Assembly: GCA_029224185.1 (NCBI GenBank)
Contig: CM055205.1
Location: forward strand, 9,293,088-9,357,087
DNA length: 64,000 nt
DNA from: Karalla daura
Lineage: Eukaryota > Chordata > Actinopteri > Chaetodontiformes > Leiognathidae
Reading direction: 5' to 3'
Shown here: one piece after another, positions 9,772-37,120 of the stretch
How positions within the stretch are numbered: position 1 is the first letter of the stretch
How the letters are laid out: each line of letters opens with the position of its first letter
Program-made: the position numbers and the translations under genes
The notes under the pieces: generated by a model
The model's input: only the letters and a program-made list of their open reading frames with translations
What the model was told of the DNA's origin: nothing
Databases searched by the model: none

Positions 9772-11740
9772 GTAAGTAAAGCGACAGAGATTTGATGTTT
9801 GTGTAAAGAGAGAGAGAGAGAGAGAGGTGGAGGGGGGGAGGCCATCTGTACGGTAACGTTGCTAACCTACCTACCGGACACCGCTCGTTAGCGTCGGTAC
9901 CAGCACGTACAAGACAGAGAGGTAGGGCTCCGATACGAGCAGCCGTGTGGCTGCCGGAGACCTAACCCTGTGTTTGTGATACACTGGGTGTCGGAACAAA
10001 GGAGCTTTAACCGAGAGGGGCCGCATGGACAGAAACATGCAGAGAGAAAGTCTGCTGCTGTTTGTTTAGTGCTCCATTTCATGCTGACACACTTCTTCCC
10101 CTTCTTCAGGGGTCTGACCTGGATATTTAGCCGATACACGGTGACCTAGCTAATTCTGGTGAATGTCTGGTAAAAGTCGTGTTGGAGTAACTTTTTAGTG
10201 TCTTTCCTCTGTATTTTTGTGCGTCTGAAAAGCTGACAGCAAGTTGAGACGCAGTCGTAGCAAGAGAGTAGGAGTCAAAGGCTTTGTTCCTGTCATAGCT
10301 GTGTGTGGTCAATATTTTATTGATATCTTAGTATGACTGGCGGCCCTTCTGGTAGAACTGACAGTGATGTTGATCTGATCTACCACTGAGGGAATCAATC
10401 AGAAACATTAGTTTTCTAATCATTTGTTGTATGTGTGTAAGTAGTCGAGCTTCATGCTGCCATAGCTTGAAGTTCAGTCCTCTGAGAAGTTTAGTTTTGC
10501 CACCTGTCTTTGTTTCTCAGGCTGGGCTGACAGTATTTGAGGTTTCTAGACATGTAAGATGGGACAATGACTATCGGTGAAGGTAAAAATTGGTCTAGGT
10601 CTAGTTTCCTGGTTCCCACAGTCCAAAATGCACTTGTTTAGGTCTATTGGAGACTCTAAATTGCCCCTAAGTGTGAGAGTGTGTTTGTCCTGTGATGGAC
10701 TGGTCACCTGTCCATAATTGATGGCTGGTAGCATGAGCAGAGAGAATTTGCCGTTGTATTGAGAATGCAGTGATTATTTGTGAGTAATAATGGGTATTTA
10801 CAATGCCACACTACATCTAGTTTGTCTGTGGGGATATCTCATCCGTTCAGGTCATCATAATCCACAGGGTTTTAAATCGTGTCAGCTGGACTCGTAGTAG
10901 ATTGGAGACTCATAATCTAGGAGTCCAGTTGCTGCGATTTACATCCCTGTGTGGATTACATTTAATTTTCTGTGAAGGCAGTTAGCCAATAAAATGCCAA
11001 ACACAACTTGAGTTGGTTAAACTAGCAAGTTGGAAAAGTTATCTGGACGGGGTCAACCATTTTTCATTTCAGTTTCTCTGTTTATACTGAACTTTATACT
11101 GAATGCTTCAAGAGAGAAACTTATTCAGCTTGGACTGATGTGTTTTGCTTGCTGTTCTTCAGAAGTCGTGACTCAAGTTCCCGTCCGCAGATTTTGCCAG
11201 AAACCATTCATATATTTGGGATTCTTGAGCTCATGAGTCATTATCACATTGCCTAAAATGGGGAATACCATAAGCTCACTGTTGTGTGTAGAGTCTACAT
11301 GGTGCGGGTCCAACTTTCATTTTTGGGCAGCGTGATTCAGAGAGATTCCTGTTTCTCACAGGACTCGGAAGACTCATAGAGACAAGTGTCAGGTCAAGTG
11401 GGAGGGAAGCATTTCCTCAGCTTCACTCCACCCCGACCGCTAAATGACGTGTAGGCTAAAAGAGCCGTCGTAATGGCACATAATTGCGCCGTCGCTGCCA
11501 AACTGCAGAACTTGCAATCCCTGGAATTCTCAAGCACGTCCACGTCCCGTCCCGACTTCCTGTCCTTATTTAGTATGAGAGACGGAGAGGAGCTGGCAGA
11601 GGAGGGAAGTGAACTGGAAGTAAACCAGTGTGCACAAAACAGAGAGCCGAGCAGACAGACTGACCTATTAACTATACTGACCCCCTCACCACCACCACCA
11701 CCGCCACTCCCCCTCCTGATTCACACACACTGTGATAGAG

Positions 11741-11771
<31 letters not shown>

Positions 11772-13393
11772 CCGTTGTGCTGAATGCGTCGCGGCAGCAC
11801 AACTTACAAGATGTTGGCCAGCGGTAGCCTCCTCTCAGCGGCCTGTATGTCACCGTCTGTCAGCGTGTGTTTTCCCCTGACTGTGTCCCTGTCCGTCACT
11901 GCATAGAGACGGGAGGCAGGAGAGGGGAGGCAGCCAGCCACGTTATTCAAATGTTCCAGAGCCCGGCCAGCCAGCGGCCAACTGTAGCCGGGCTAAAAGA
12001 GGCTCTTTGTGAGGGGCCAGACAGATGGCCATAGAATGAAGACTGTAATGATACCCTCAACGGCCCAACACACCCACAGGCGCACACACACACACACGCA
12101 TGCACACGCGTGCGCATATATGCACTCCGAGAGAGACTACTCATTACAGGATGGAGCGTGTTTGCGCGTTGAAGGCAGGACAAACTGTTTACGTGTTTGC
12201 GAGAGACAAAGGTAGAGAAGCGGCGGACGAGGGAGGAAATCAGGAAGCCCACCGAGGGACGTGATGATTGTGCACACTATCTGACGAGAGGCTGTGTGCG
12301 AGGGTGACGGCCGACCTGCGACACCATTAAAGCACAAAGCGGGAGTGGCGCGGTGATGGATGGATTATTTTTGGTGGTATTAAACGGGGCTTGTGGTACC
12401 AGCAAAGCGAATTTACTGACAGGGAAATAATGAAAAGATCGTTATAAGTTGTTCTCTCTCTGGGGCAGCTGTTGCTGCTAGAGTAAACTCAGCTGAAGGG
12501 GCCATCGCTGCGATTCTTGTGATTCTTTGGTTTCGTGCCTGAGAGGCGAAGTAAAACTGGTTTTGACCCAGCTTATTAGCGCTGCATGGTTTCTCACACA
12601 CACACACACACACACATCTCCGGTGGCAAACAAGTAGGTAAACAGCCTAAAACATGCACAGTCCTCACAAAAACAGAGTAACTGGACTGGCAGCGGCCAG
12701 CTGTGGTAATATTGACCGTGCCTTTCATCAACTGACCAACAAATCAATAGCTGGGATATCATTAACCTTCCCCTCTCGTCTGCCCCCTTTATAATTATCT
12801 CTTTGTCTTTCTTGCGTCTTTTCTCCTCACCCCTGTTTCCCTCTCGATCTCCGGTGAGATAACATCCTCGCGACAGCACATCAGCTGATCGATGGATAGA
12901 TGGATGGACCGGTTGATTGAGCTCTGCCCTCTGTGTCTCCCCGCCTCTTCACTCTCTGACTTTTGTCTCGTTTTCTGTTTGCTCCTCGTTCCCACGCATC
13001 CTGGAAAACGGGGAAAACTAATGACCACAGACCCTGACTGACCTCAGATTTCACCTGCATGTTGTGTAAATTTGTCATCATTTCTAGACTTTATTTGACA
13101 GGTGAGGTGGTTTACATCTTTTTAGCCAGACCTCTGAAGGTGAGAGGGGCGGGGGCAATCTGGGTAAATGTACAAAATGACAGGCCTCAAAAACAAGCAT
13201 TCAACCAGCATTCGGGTATGATGTGACAACTGGTCCACAGCAGCTGAAAATATCCAGAAGAAGTGGGAACTCTGCACCTGGCCGCTTCTCTTCATTCATT
13301 ATTATTCTGTCCTCTTTCCATGTTTGCCTCTCCACCATCATTCCTTTCCTCTAATCAATTCTCTCCCCTCTCTCTTTCTCTTTTACTTAACAG
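9772..13393 (+). other. ankib1 intron 1
   Basis: The intron runs between the leader exon and the first coding exon. It holds a (GA)n run (9806-9827), (CA)n runs (11740-11766, 12080-12100, 12596-12617) and one SINE fragment (about 10590-10745). Open frames in it are short and unconvincing. Confidence 0.55.
10590..10745 (+). repeat. tRNA-derived teleost SINE, 3' body fragment
   Basis: It contains the recurring body motifs of this family: GGTTCCCACAGTCCAAAATGCA, the CTAAATTGCCCCTAAGTGTGAG block and the CTGTGATGGACTGGTCACCTGT block, here lightly mutated. The same modules recur at 46680-46960, 49580-49780 and 62430-62640. Confidence 0.65.
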
Positions 13394-13565
13394 GGCTGGA
13401 AAACACTGAACCATGTTGCTCTAGGTTGTGACCTTTGGTGAGCGGAGGAGGAGGAGGAAGAGGAGGAGGAGGAGAAGGAGGAGGAGGAGGCGGGGGGGAG
13501 GCACAGGCAGGTAGAAAGGAAACCGGGCGTCTGCCGCAGCTGCGGTTCTCATCTGACCTGACGCC
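13394..13565 (+). other. ankib1 5' UTR part of exon 2 with GGA tract
   Basis: The acceptor is TTACTTAACAG at 13393/13394. Positions 13442-13499 form an almost pure GGA/GAA purine tract ending in a run of G, about 65 nt upstream of the start codon. Such GGA repeats can fold into RNA G-quadruplexes. Confidence 0.6.
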
Positions 13566-27739
<14,174 letters not shown>

Positions 27740-30700
27740 GCGGGAGGCAGAGGAGGAGAGAGAGAGAGAGAGAGAGGAGGAACAGATGGAGGAAGAGGAG
27801 AGAGAGAGAATCAAAGAGTGGAGAGGAGCACTGAATAAAGGGTGAAAGCATCAGTGGAAGGTGTAGTTGTTTGGCAGATGAGTGTCTACTGTGTGTATTA
27901 TACTGTATCTAGAGAGAACATAAAGCCCTGCGGACTTAATCCACTAAAGATGATGTCATACTCAGTTTGATTTCCTTTATTTTAAGTGCTTTTGTCTGCT
28001 CTGAACACAGACAAATATAATTTGAAGCAAACGAGTGTTTTAAACCGATTACATACATCAATGGAAAGCTACTGATATCATGATACATAAAATGCTGCAC
28101 ATTTTATTTTAATCATTCCTTCTCCTTTCCTTTCCCATCTTTATTTTACTCCCTCGCCTCCTCTGTTTTGTCGTCTCAGTTTGTCCGGGGTGAAAGTTTT
28201 GGTGCTGATCATGTTGAAATTTGCCTCGTACGCACACACTTTATCAACGCGCTGACCCCACCTCGAGCCTGTTCACAGCTCCCAGAGCCAAATACGATGA
28301 GAACTGTCACCCTGGAGCTTGTTTAGCGTACTGTACAATCAGAGGGCCTATTTCTGATTTTTGGACCTTCATGCACACCGTGCCTGCTTTGTTAAGAGAG
28401 CCCCGCGTACTACTGATCTTGCCTTTGGGTAGGCTGCAAAGAACGAGGAGACACCCGTCTAGAACAACGTGCCCGTCTGGACGCTCGTGACCACAGTGGT
28501 TCCTCGGTTTTACGCCCAGATGAGGAAAGGTGTCGGGTCAGAGGTCCGTCTTAGGAGCCGATAGCAACTCAGCATTACGGGCGCTGGTTGAGTTGAACCC
28601 TCTGTTTTCCCCTGGTCACTTGTATGGATGAGAGGCCGACCCGTATCTGAGGTGCAATGTCATATTTTACAGGTTTTTCTTTTCTTTTTTTTTTTTAAAC
28701 AAGAGTTTCAATGTGCAGAGACCGCTATACAGATTATGGTTGCCAGATTGACTGAGAATCCATCCATCCATCCATCCTTCATCCTACCTGCTTTGTACCT
28801 TAACAGTGTGTGGGGGGGTGAAGGCAGGGAATACATCCCAGTAAAGGTCGCTCGTCCATCACTGCGACACAGAATCCATCTTAACCAAAACAGTTTTACA
28901 TGTTAATGTCGTCAGTGAAGCCCTTTCAAGAATTTATAAAAGGAAATGACAACGTACAATTGTCATTACTGAATACTGAATAATTAGAAAATGCATTTGA
29001 TTCATGATGATATTAATGAAACAACATATGTAAATTATGTTCATCCTTTAGGACATGAAGAAAAATACAAATTAAAAATTGATTCTAAAATGATTGGGTT
29101 TAAAAGCTGAGGGGAGGAGTAAGGAGGATAAAACTTGCATGCATATGTGTAAGTTTGATGTTCAGTGAGGTGAATCTGGAGCGCAGACGCCCATGTTGCA
29201 GCAGCAACACACTGAGCCGAAGGGCAAGTGTCTACCAACACGTTTTGCATTCCCTTACCGATCCATTTACTTATAAGTATATATACTTATAAGTTATAAG
29301 CGTGCAGACTTGTTGGACGAGGACCAAGTTTATCGTTTGCACATTGAAACTGTTGTTAAAGGTGAACACTCAAATTTGTCTTTCATATCTATTCCACAGG
29401 CGATGGCCAGCACAGTGTGCTGTTGAGAGAGGAGAGATGTTTTTCTTTAACTCTAATTTATCTCTTAGCATTTCTTCCAGTTGAGACCAGAGTTGATGGG
29501 TCTGTGTGCCTTTTTTTATTTCAAAGGTATGTGTCTATTTGTTGGTATTTATTGGTGTCATTCATTTTTAAACATGTTCTAACAGAGTTGCCGAGGAACG
29601 ACGATGGAGTACACAGAGGTTCTTGATGCACATTAATATCATGAGCTCTTGCAGCCCAAGTCTGTCCTGCTTTACTTTATCCCCAGAGAAGCAGTTCCCA
29701 AGCTCTGAGCGCCTGGAATACTAAAAACAGCTCGACGCTGCATTTCAAATGTGGTATTTACTCGAGTTTCCACTGCGACTAACGGCCACTTTATATGAAA
29801 GGTGATCAAATGTGTTTTATGTTTGATTTGTTAGTCGTTTCGGGATCTTGAACCTTGATCCTGGGTTATCATTCAGCCTTTTATTTTACAGCTTCACCGC
29901 CCAGCAGTAATGTTTACACAGCATTTTAAACACTGCCTGTTTGGCTGAGATACGCTTTGACTCTTCGGAGACTGACACGACAGAGGAGGAGTGTTTAAAT
30001 CGTACTTTCATGGCAAGCATCAACAAGCAGGTTCACATCCCCGTAGATGAAATTTCTCCCTGCGCTTCACCTGAGTCGCCGGTTATACATAATGTGATAT
30101 ACAATCTGAAAGGCGTCACCCACAGATGATGAGTTTGAGCTTGGAGGTGAAGTGTGAGGTGTGGAGTGCTCGCTGAAGTGGTCTTGAGTTTAAAGCCCTA
30201 AAATGACGCCGTTATCCCTCCGTATGAACATGAAACTGTGACGTGCCGGACAGTCTGTAGGTGCTGACCAACACATTTCATACAGACATAAGGGCAGCTG
30301 ATGACGCCCGTAACATTTCCAAGATTTTTCACTTTCCTCCCTTCAGCGGTGGCTTGTTAAACACAGCTCTAAGCAGGTTTTACAGGCTGTTGCAAGACAG
30401 TCGAAGCACTGAGTCCGGTGTCTTTTAATTTGCACAAACATGCTATTTATGTGTTAAACTGACAAGTGCTGACAGGCAAGACGTGGAGATGTGGACTGAT
30501 GGGTGTGGCTTTGTATAATTATAATTATTATTATCATTATTTTCTCTTTTGTTTTCTTGATTTTACATTTGGATTTATGGTGTCAAGGGCACGGACCTGT
30601 GCCATTTTGTACTCCATATATAATGTTTATATATCAACAATCCCTCAACCAACCACTTCAGAATTCAGAAAAAGTGAAATTGCACTCTCATAGGTTATAC

Positions 30701-30815
30701 TTGATACATTCCCGGTTGGTCCATGAGAAAGGTTTGATGTGTGGCCAAAACTGTAAATGAAAGTGTCAGTGCAAAGTTTACTCTTAATAAAAAGAGATGA
30801 AAGTGTGCCGCCGTG
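27740..30815 (+). other. ankib1 3' UTR (probable) with alternative polyA signals
   Basis: AATAAA signals occur at 27834-27839 (very short UTR) and at 30786-30791 (about 3 kb UTR); another lies at 31314-31319. The region has no convincing ORF, contains a SINE fragment on the minus strand near 28800-28870 and a CATCCATCCATCC run near 28760. The UTR assignment comes from position only. Confidence 0.5.
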
Positions 30816-31690
30816 TGATTATTGTCTTTATCAGCGATGCCACAGTGGCCGAAATGCAACCTTAAATAGCTTCTAGTGACATCTTCTGGTAATCAGAGGA
30901 AACTACAGCAGCAGGGTCTTTTTCTAACTTTTACAATGGAATTTTTCATTCCAATTCCAATATCAACACTGTGATGAACAGTTTCAGGTATATATCCCTC
31001 ACTTCTTAAACTCTTGCCACTGCCAGTCAAATAAGTGCAAAAAAGAACAAGTGCAATAGAGGTCTGTACAATCTACATAGCACAAGACCTCATTTTTCTA
31101 CTCTGCTTACGATTGTCTTGGTGTTGTGTTGCAATTGTTGCTTAAATATCGCCATGCAAATATTGAATTTGTCTGCACCTGAGAAGTAGCCCCCATCTTA
31201 GTTTATACCAAGACCGTCTTGTGTAGGAGGAAAATAACTTGATTTTGTTGTACAGCTATATTCAACGTTTCATTCAAACCTTTTATTTATTTGCGAACTG
31301 TCACTATAATTCCAATAAAGATCTTCTCAGATTCGTTACAGCTGGAGATGCAAAATCACAAAGCACTTAAATGCAACAGAGCCATTCTTAATTAGGTACA
31401 ACTAAGCTTTTCTCTTAATTAAGTCTTTTTGTTAACAAGTTGATTTATTAGAATACAGATGTGTAATGCTGTAGCTGTTAAACCACTTGGCTGCCATGTA
31501 GCCTATATTTATTGTGCTTCTCTGTTTAGATGAATTGAATGTTGTTAAAAACACTAAAATTGTTTTAAAATTGACTTTGAGCCCGTAAGCGATTCGTAAT
31601 ATGCTGTGTTATTGTATGAATTACACTTATTTGTCCAAAATATAGCACTGTATACGAGTATAAAATCAGGGTCCTATTCCATACCCGGAA
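30816..31690. other. Intergenic ankib1-snrpd1
   Basis: AT-rich sequence; I see nothing beyond the possible late polyA signal at 31314-31319. Confidence 0.4.
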
Positions 31691-31699
31691 ACATGGACC

Positions 31700-31849
31700 T
31701 GTACCGCGCATGTGCGAAGGAGACCCTTTGTCGCGCAATGTAAACGTCACATCAGCGCGACTGAAACGTTACGCTTACAACAGCGGCCTGTGTTTTCACT
31801 TGAGCGCTGTAATTTTTGTCTCTCTGGTGGAGGATTTATCTCTGCAATC
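31700..31849 (+). promoter_or_regulatory. snrpd1: snrpd1 promoter and 5' UTR
   Basis: A CpG-bearing segment with an NRF-1-like site CGCGCATGTGCG at 31705-31716, directly upstream of the coding exon. The transcription start is not resolvable from sequence. Confidence 0.55.
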
Positions 31850-34265
31850 ATGAAATTAGTCCGGTAAGACGTTATGAAAGTACACCCGTGATCGAGTATT
31901 GTGATGTGAGATGATGAAAACAACGCGATCTTTGAGGATGGATATAGATGCAGCCGGAGATGAGGCGGGAAGCGGAGGAATGAATGGAGGATACAACCCG
32001 GGCCTAAAAACACCCTCCTGCCGGGTTCTGAAGATTTTAACGCGCTTGTTTAGTTTTAAAATTGCACCGATTTAATCAAAACCGCCGTTTATAAACTACT
32101 TGCACTTTTATTTAGTGTTTGCTAACTCACGGGCCCAGTTCGTTTTTCTGCACCTCATTCTCATGATGTGAAACTTAGGTCTTTGTTAGAACTATTTATC
32201 ACACGTTTTAGTCTTCTGCTAGATGGGTGTGTGAGGTTCGAACTACTCATCTTAAGTACTTTTATTTTGGTGTTGAAAGCTGCAGAGCCTGTAGCTGGTT
32301 TCGGCTAGGTGGCTAGCATCAGGCTAATGTGGACTGGGAGCCATTGTATATGTCCGCATCACTGTGCAGGGCTCCTAATGTGTGAAGTTGGGAGGAACAT
32401 GTGTTGATGCTTTTATTTTGTTCTATACGTACAGGTTTTTGATGAAACTCAGTCACGAGACTGTCACCATTGAACTGAAGAATGGCACCCAGGTCCATGG
32501 TACCATTACAGGTAAGACGTCGGATCAGATTTGATAAGAAATAAGAGAGCAGTATTATTTTAAAGTCTACAACTTGTGGCGAGATTATTCTTAGTTTTCC
32601 CCCTCTTAATTGTTAAACAATGGTAATGTGTAAGGGGGAATTTGGAGAGCCTCTCTGACATTTTTGCATAGAAGATTTGCAGTGTACAATCAAGAATGTG
32701 TAGTATGTAGGTACACTCAGGTGTGCTGTTAATATGATTTAATGTCACTAAACCACTGTTAAATGGTGCGCAGGTGTGCAGTGGCACGGTATCGTGCTGC
32801 TCAGCGGTGTAACTGCTCTGTTGTGTGACTGTTCAGAAAGTGCTGTGAGAATAGGTCACAAAAGTTTCATTTTGACTACATACAAATTGAACAGATCTAT
32901 TGCCTACTCTTTTTTTTGTTTTGTTTTTAAGTGGCTAAAATGTTTGTGAGCACAAGAACTGAATACAAAAAAAAATGCTGTCACAACTCCTCTGTATGAA
33001 GTTGAATGTGTGGACATTTATGCTCTCCAACAATGGTTTTTCCTGCTTGAGAGACTTTAGTTCCAGTTAGGAACTTTATACAATGTTAATTGGTATTTTG
33101 CTTGGTCTGTTTTGTGATCGTTTGTCAAGATCAGTTAGATCAGATCTTTGTTTCAGAACATGAAGTGATTTTTAGCCAACTACGTTATTGATCAACTGAG
33201 GAGAAGTTAAAACATTGCGACAGCCATGCAATAGAAAACAATAGCCACAACAGATAAAATAATGCAGCATGTAAGACAGGAACAAAATGTACGTGGACAT
33301 AGAATGTGATATATGGATTCCATGGTCATTCTGTGCAGCTCATAACTTGGAACTTGTTTTTCTTGCCTCTGCCCTACCTCTGTCTAGGTGTTGATGTGAG
33401 CATGAACACTCACCTGAAGGCAGTGAAAATGACGCTTAAGAACAGGGAGCCCACTCAGCTGGAGTCTCTGAGCATCCGTGGCAACAACATTCGCTACTTC
33501 ATCCTGCCTGACAGCCTTCCCCTGGACACCTTGCTGGTTGACATTGAGCCAAAGATCAAGTCCAAGAAGAGAGAAGCAGGTGAGCATTGTCAAAGCACTG
33601 TTGAGATGTTCCACAGAGAGATAGCCATATTGCAACCAATGACTTTCCCATATCATATTGTACTATACATTGTGCCAGAACACCAGGTGCACGTTGCTCT
33701 GTTGTGCTTCATGCGACCATGCACTCACCAAATGTAGTGAATTTGGATTGTGGTTAAGATGTGCCAGATTTTGTGCACTTGTGTTTTGAACTGTAATCAG
33801 ACTGTCACTGATTTTCTTAAATTATTAAAATGTAAAGTTTTGATTAAGAATATGAATTCTGTTTATACATCCATGCAATTGTTGGTTGACATTGCAAGGA
33901 GTCTTTCTTTGCTGATTTAGATTTTTATGGCATATTTATGGAGTGATAGAAGTGAAGGTGTTTTTCTACCTGCTTAGAAACTGTAATGGTAACAATACAA
34001 GTCGACAGAACACAAAGCAAATGAGTTAATGAGGTGCAGTTTGCTGCACCTTGTTACTCAGCATTCTTGTTCTCACACACTTCCATGCACATACTGACAG
34101 ATAGTATGGGACATTGTTCCATACAAATCCTGTTTACCTTGAAATTGTGTCACGAGGTGTTATTGAGGTGTTACTTCTGTCTTTTCAGTGGCAGGAAGAG
34201 GTCGAGGCAGAGGACGAGGACGCGGCAGAGGAAGGGGACGAGGCCGGGGCGGCCCGAGGAGATGA
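31850..34265 (+). CDS. snrpd1: Small nuclear ribonucleoprotein Sm D1
   Basis: Four exons: 31850-31863, 32435-32511, 33388-33579 and 34189-34265, in frame, 119 residues, the same length as human SNRPD1 and nearly identical. It starts [15 protein letters not shown]. The Sm fold covers about residues 2-80 (Sm1 with [12 protein letters not shown], Sm2 with [13 protein letters not shown]). It is followed by KSKKREA and a C-terminal Gly-Arg repeat ending GGPRR, the known site of symmetric arginine dimethylation and SMN binding. Sm D1 is part of the heptameric ring on U1, U2, U4 and U5 snRNA. The first coding exon encodes only four and two-thirds codons, so the start is set by the family N-terminus and the GTAAGA donor. 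Confidence 0.98.
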
Positions 34266-34399
34266 TCACCAGGCCGCACATTTGTTGGCTGTCACCCCCC
34301 ACTGTTTGTACAGGAAATTTTTTTTTCTTTTTTCTCTGAGGAAACGTTTTGTGAATTTTCATGTTTTTGTTTTAAGCTCTGTTCTTCCTCATTTTGTAC

Positions 34400-34508
34400 A
34401 TTAAAGTCCTTGTGAAGAGGATATATTTGACGTTTGTTTTTTTTGCTGCTTTGACAGTACTCGCTCACCTTGTTTACTCAACATGTTTTGTTTACGAAAT
34501 TGAATAAA
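34400..34508 (+). terminator. snrpd1 polyA signals
   Basis: ATTAAA lies at 34400-34405, about 135 nt after the stop, and AATAAA at 34503-34508, suggesting two alternative 3' ends. Confidence 0.65.
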
Positions 34509-34509
34509 G

Positions 34510-35700
34510 TATCTTTGCATTGAAAACCCTTTTCCCTACTGGCTTATGATAGTCTACAGTGACTGGAGCCATAGGACATTCTGGAATGAAATAGATTTTT
34601 GTGTTCTAATTAATGCATTAAGAAATTTACATTTATTTATTTTCTTAATGTGCTCTAGCTCAACTGTACTTGTTTTGGTCCACAGCTTAGTTGGGAAATG
34701 TGTTTTACAAAACAAAAGCTGTTTAAACCCCAATCCTCGAGATTTCTGCTATTTTTGCATAGATTATCTGACTTGGAATGGGGATTTGAATGAGTTTTCC
34801 CCATACTTGGATGAAGTTGGTAGGGGTGATTTAGCAGCAGTCTGCCGCATGAGGCCGCTAAAAATTAGCATCTGACCCGGAAGTGAACAAATACGAGCTA
34901 GACAATCTTCAGTAAAATTATCACTTTAAAACAATCAAAAGCGATATAAAGACCCTCTATTCGACGCCAAACCAAATCTGCGGAATATAGATAAGATTAT
35001 GCAACTCATTTGCAGTCTTATGCATACGGTTGCTCGAACGACCGGAACGCGTCAACATCGCCGCCACATTGCCAGTGGCAAAGCGATGCCTCGTTAAGAT
35101 GTCACATTTTATGCGCTGTCTAGGGCTGCACAACAACTGGTGCTTTGAAATTATGTCTCGCAGAGAGATGAAATAGCTATAGTTGTAGATAAAACTATCG
35201 ATTCCAGCTAGGCTTCCATTTAATCATTTTGCCTATATTATAAAGATATCTCCCTTTAGGGGTTTAAGTGTGTGCACATTCATATATCTGTTAGAGTGTA
35301 TGACTGGTGTGTGGTTGTTGGGATCATCAAATGTATGTAACAAAGTAATCGTTTGTATTATTCTTTGAAGAGTTCTTCTTGAACATTAGAACGTGAATAT
35401 ACATTATCACCTTCACCTATTTGTATTGATGAAACAGGCAGCTGTACAAATGTGTGCGAATGTTTAAAAATGCTGGGTAAACCAGTAAGGCGAACCGTGT
35501 AACGTAATCTCTGCAGCAAGTGCATGAATGTATGAATGAATGAATGTGACTTGAGTCTGCAGACACAAGATTAGGAATCGTATTCTAAGTCAATTTAGTC
35601 ATTTGTTTAAATAATTCAATTAAGCCACCGATTAAGTCATTGTACTGCATAAAACATATACTTTTATATACCTATATCGTATATATATTTATAGCTAAAT
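34510..35700. other. Intergenic snrpd1-ggct
   Basis: AT-rich; no coding or RNA gene recognised. Small tandem ATGAATGTATGAATG repeats occur near 35525-35550. Confidence 0.4.
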
Positions 35701-35710
35701 GACACTACAA

Positions 35711-35794
35711 ATATGGCGGTCGTTTGACGTACCGTGACTACGCCGGCGCCACAATTATTCCTGCCACGACCAATATGGCGAGGACGTTGACGTA
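35711..35794 (+). promoter_or_regulatory. ggct: ggct promoter: duplicated YY1 plus CRE-like module
   Basis: ATATGGCGG (35711-35719, YY1-like) with TGACGTA (35725-35731, CRE half-site type) is repeated about 62 bp later as ATATGGCG (35773-35780) with TGACGTA (35788-35794). The second module lies about 40 bp before the start codon. Confidence 0.55.
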
Positions 35795-35830
35795 TCGTGA
35801 CCGGGTCGGTGCATCTCCTGTGTGTACTGA

Positions 35831-37084
35831 ATGTCTACAGCCGAGACTCTGCTCTCTGGAATCCACGAAGAAGAGAAAATGTCCAGTCCAGTAAACGGTC
35901 ATTTTATGTATTTCGCTTTTGGAAGCAACTTGTTAAAGGAAAGACTCCAGTTGGCTAACCCCTCGGCTGTTTTCTGCACCACCGGCCGCCTCAAGGTAAC
36001 CAGCCACGTCCTCTTATTAATGCAACGTTTATTTTATAGGGTTGGATACGAGCGGAATCAACGTTCACTATGTACGTTAAACCATAGTGAGGATGCTGAG
36101 AGCCTTCCTGAACACATACATGTAGTTTACACAGCATCTGTACACTTAAGATATGGCTTTAACCAATTCATTCATTGTGTTAACAAGCCTACTCGTTGCT
36201 GACACATCTGCTTTCACCTTACATTGCTCAAATATGTCATATGGTTTGTTTATACTTTGCGTTGTATTACTCATCAGTAATGTGCTGTGTGAATGTGGCT
36301 TGTAATGCTATTGCCAGGCTGTACCACGCGTTTGGCAGTTTGAGGTTTGACTTGGTTTGAGTTTAACAGTTTATAGTGTCGACTGGGTCAATGTTTAACA
36401 AAACATGTTTTACAACATACGACGCTTGACTGATACTAGGTCTACGCTTCCTGTCTGCAGGGGGCGTCTCCTCCCACAGCCTCTGTAAAGCATTTTTAAA
36501 ATACTCATACAATCATTATGAACTTCATACCAAATGAGAACAATGCAACAATCATATGTATAATACAGGAGGCCTCTGCTTGAATTTCCTAGGTTATTGT
36601 TAGGTGTTGTATTGTTTGTTTGGTTTTTTTTTTAGGGGTTTTTGCTTCATAGATCCTTAGATCAGCATATTGATGATTAGGCACTATAACCGGTTTAGGT
36701 TGGCTTTGAAAATCTGGTGAAAAGACCTAAAAATCAGGACCTAAAATAGATGAATGCTGATCATTATTAGCCTCATAATTTCTTGTATTGTCCCATAATT
36801 GTGTGGACCTGACACTTTTACCTCCTGGCGACCCTCTCCCAAGTTACTTGGCAACCTTGTGTGTAATTTTCCCCATCTGAATGACGACTACACGAGCAGC
36901 TGCATCAACAGAGAACACTGTGGCCCGGCCGTGCTGTGGTGACCCACAATAAACAGGCACGCCGGGGACACCGTTGAAAACACAAACACTCCTCTTTACG
37001 TCAGTGAAATAAAAGGCATTTTGTTTAAAATGCGCCGTGCCTCTTCACTGTTCCACAGCCTTTTGTCCTACACCCCTCACACAC

Positions 37085-37120
<36 letters not shown>

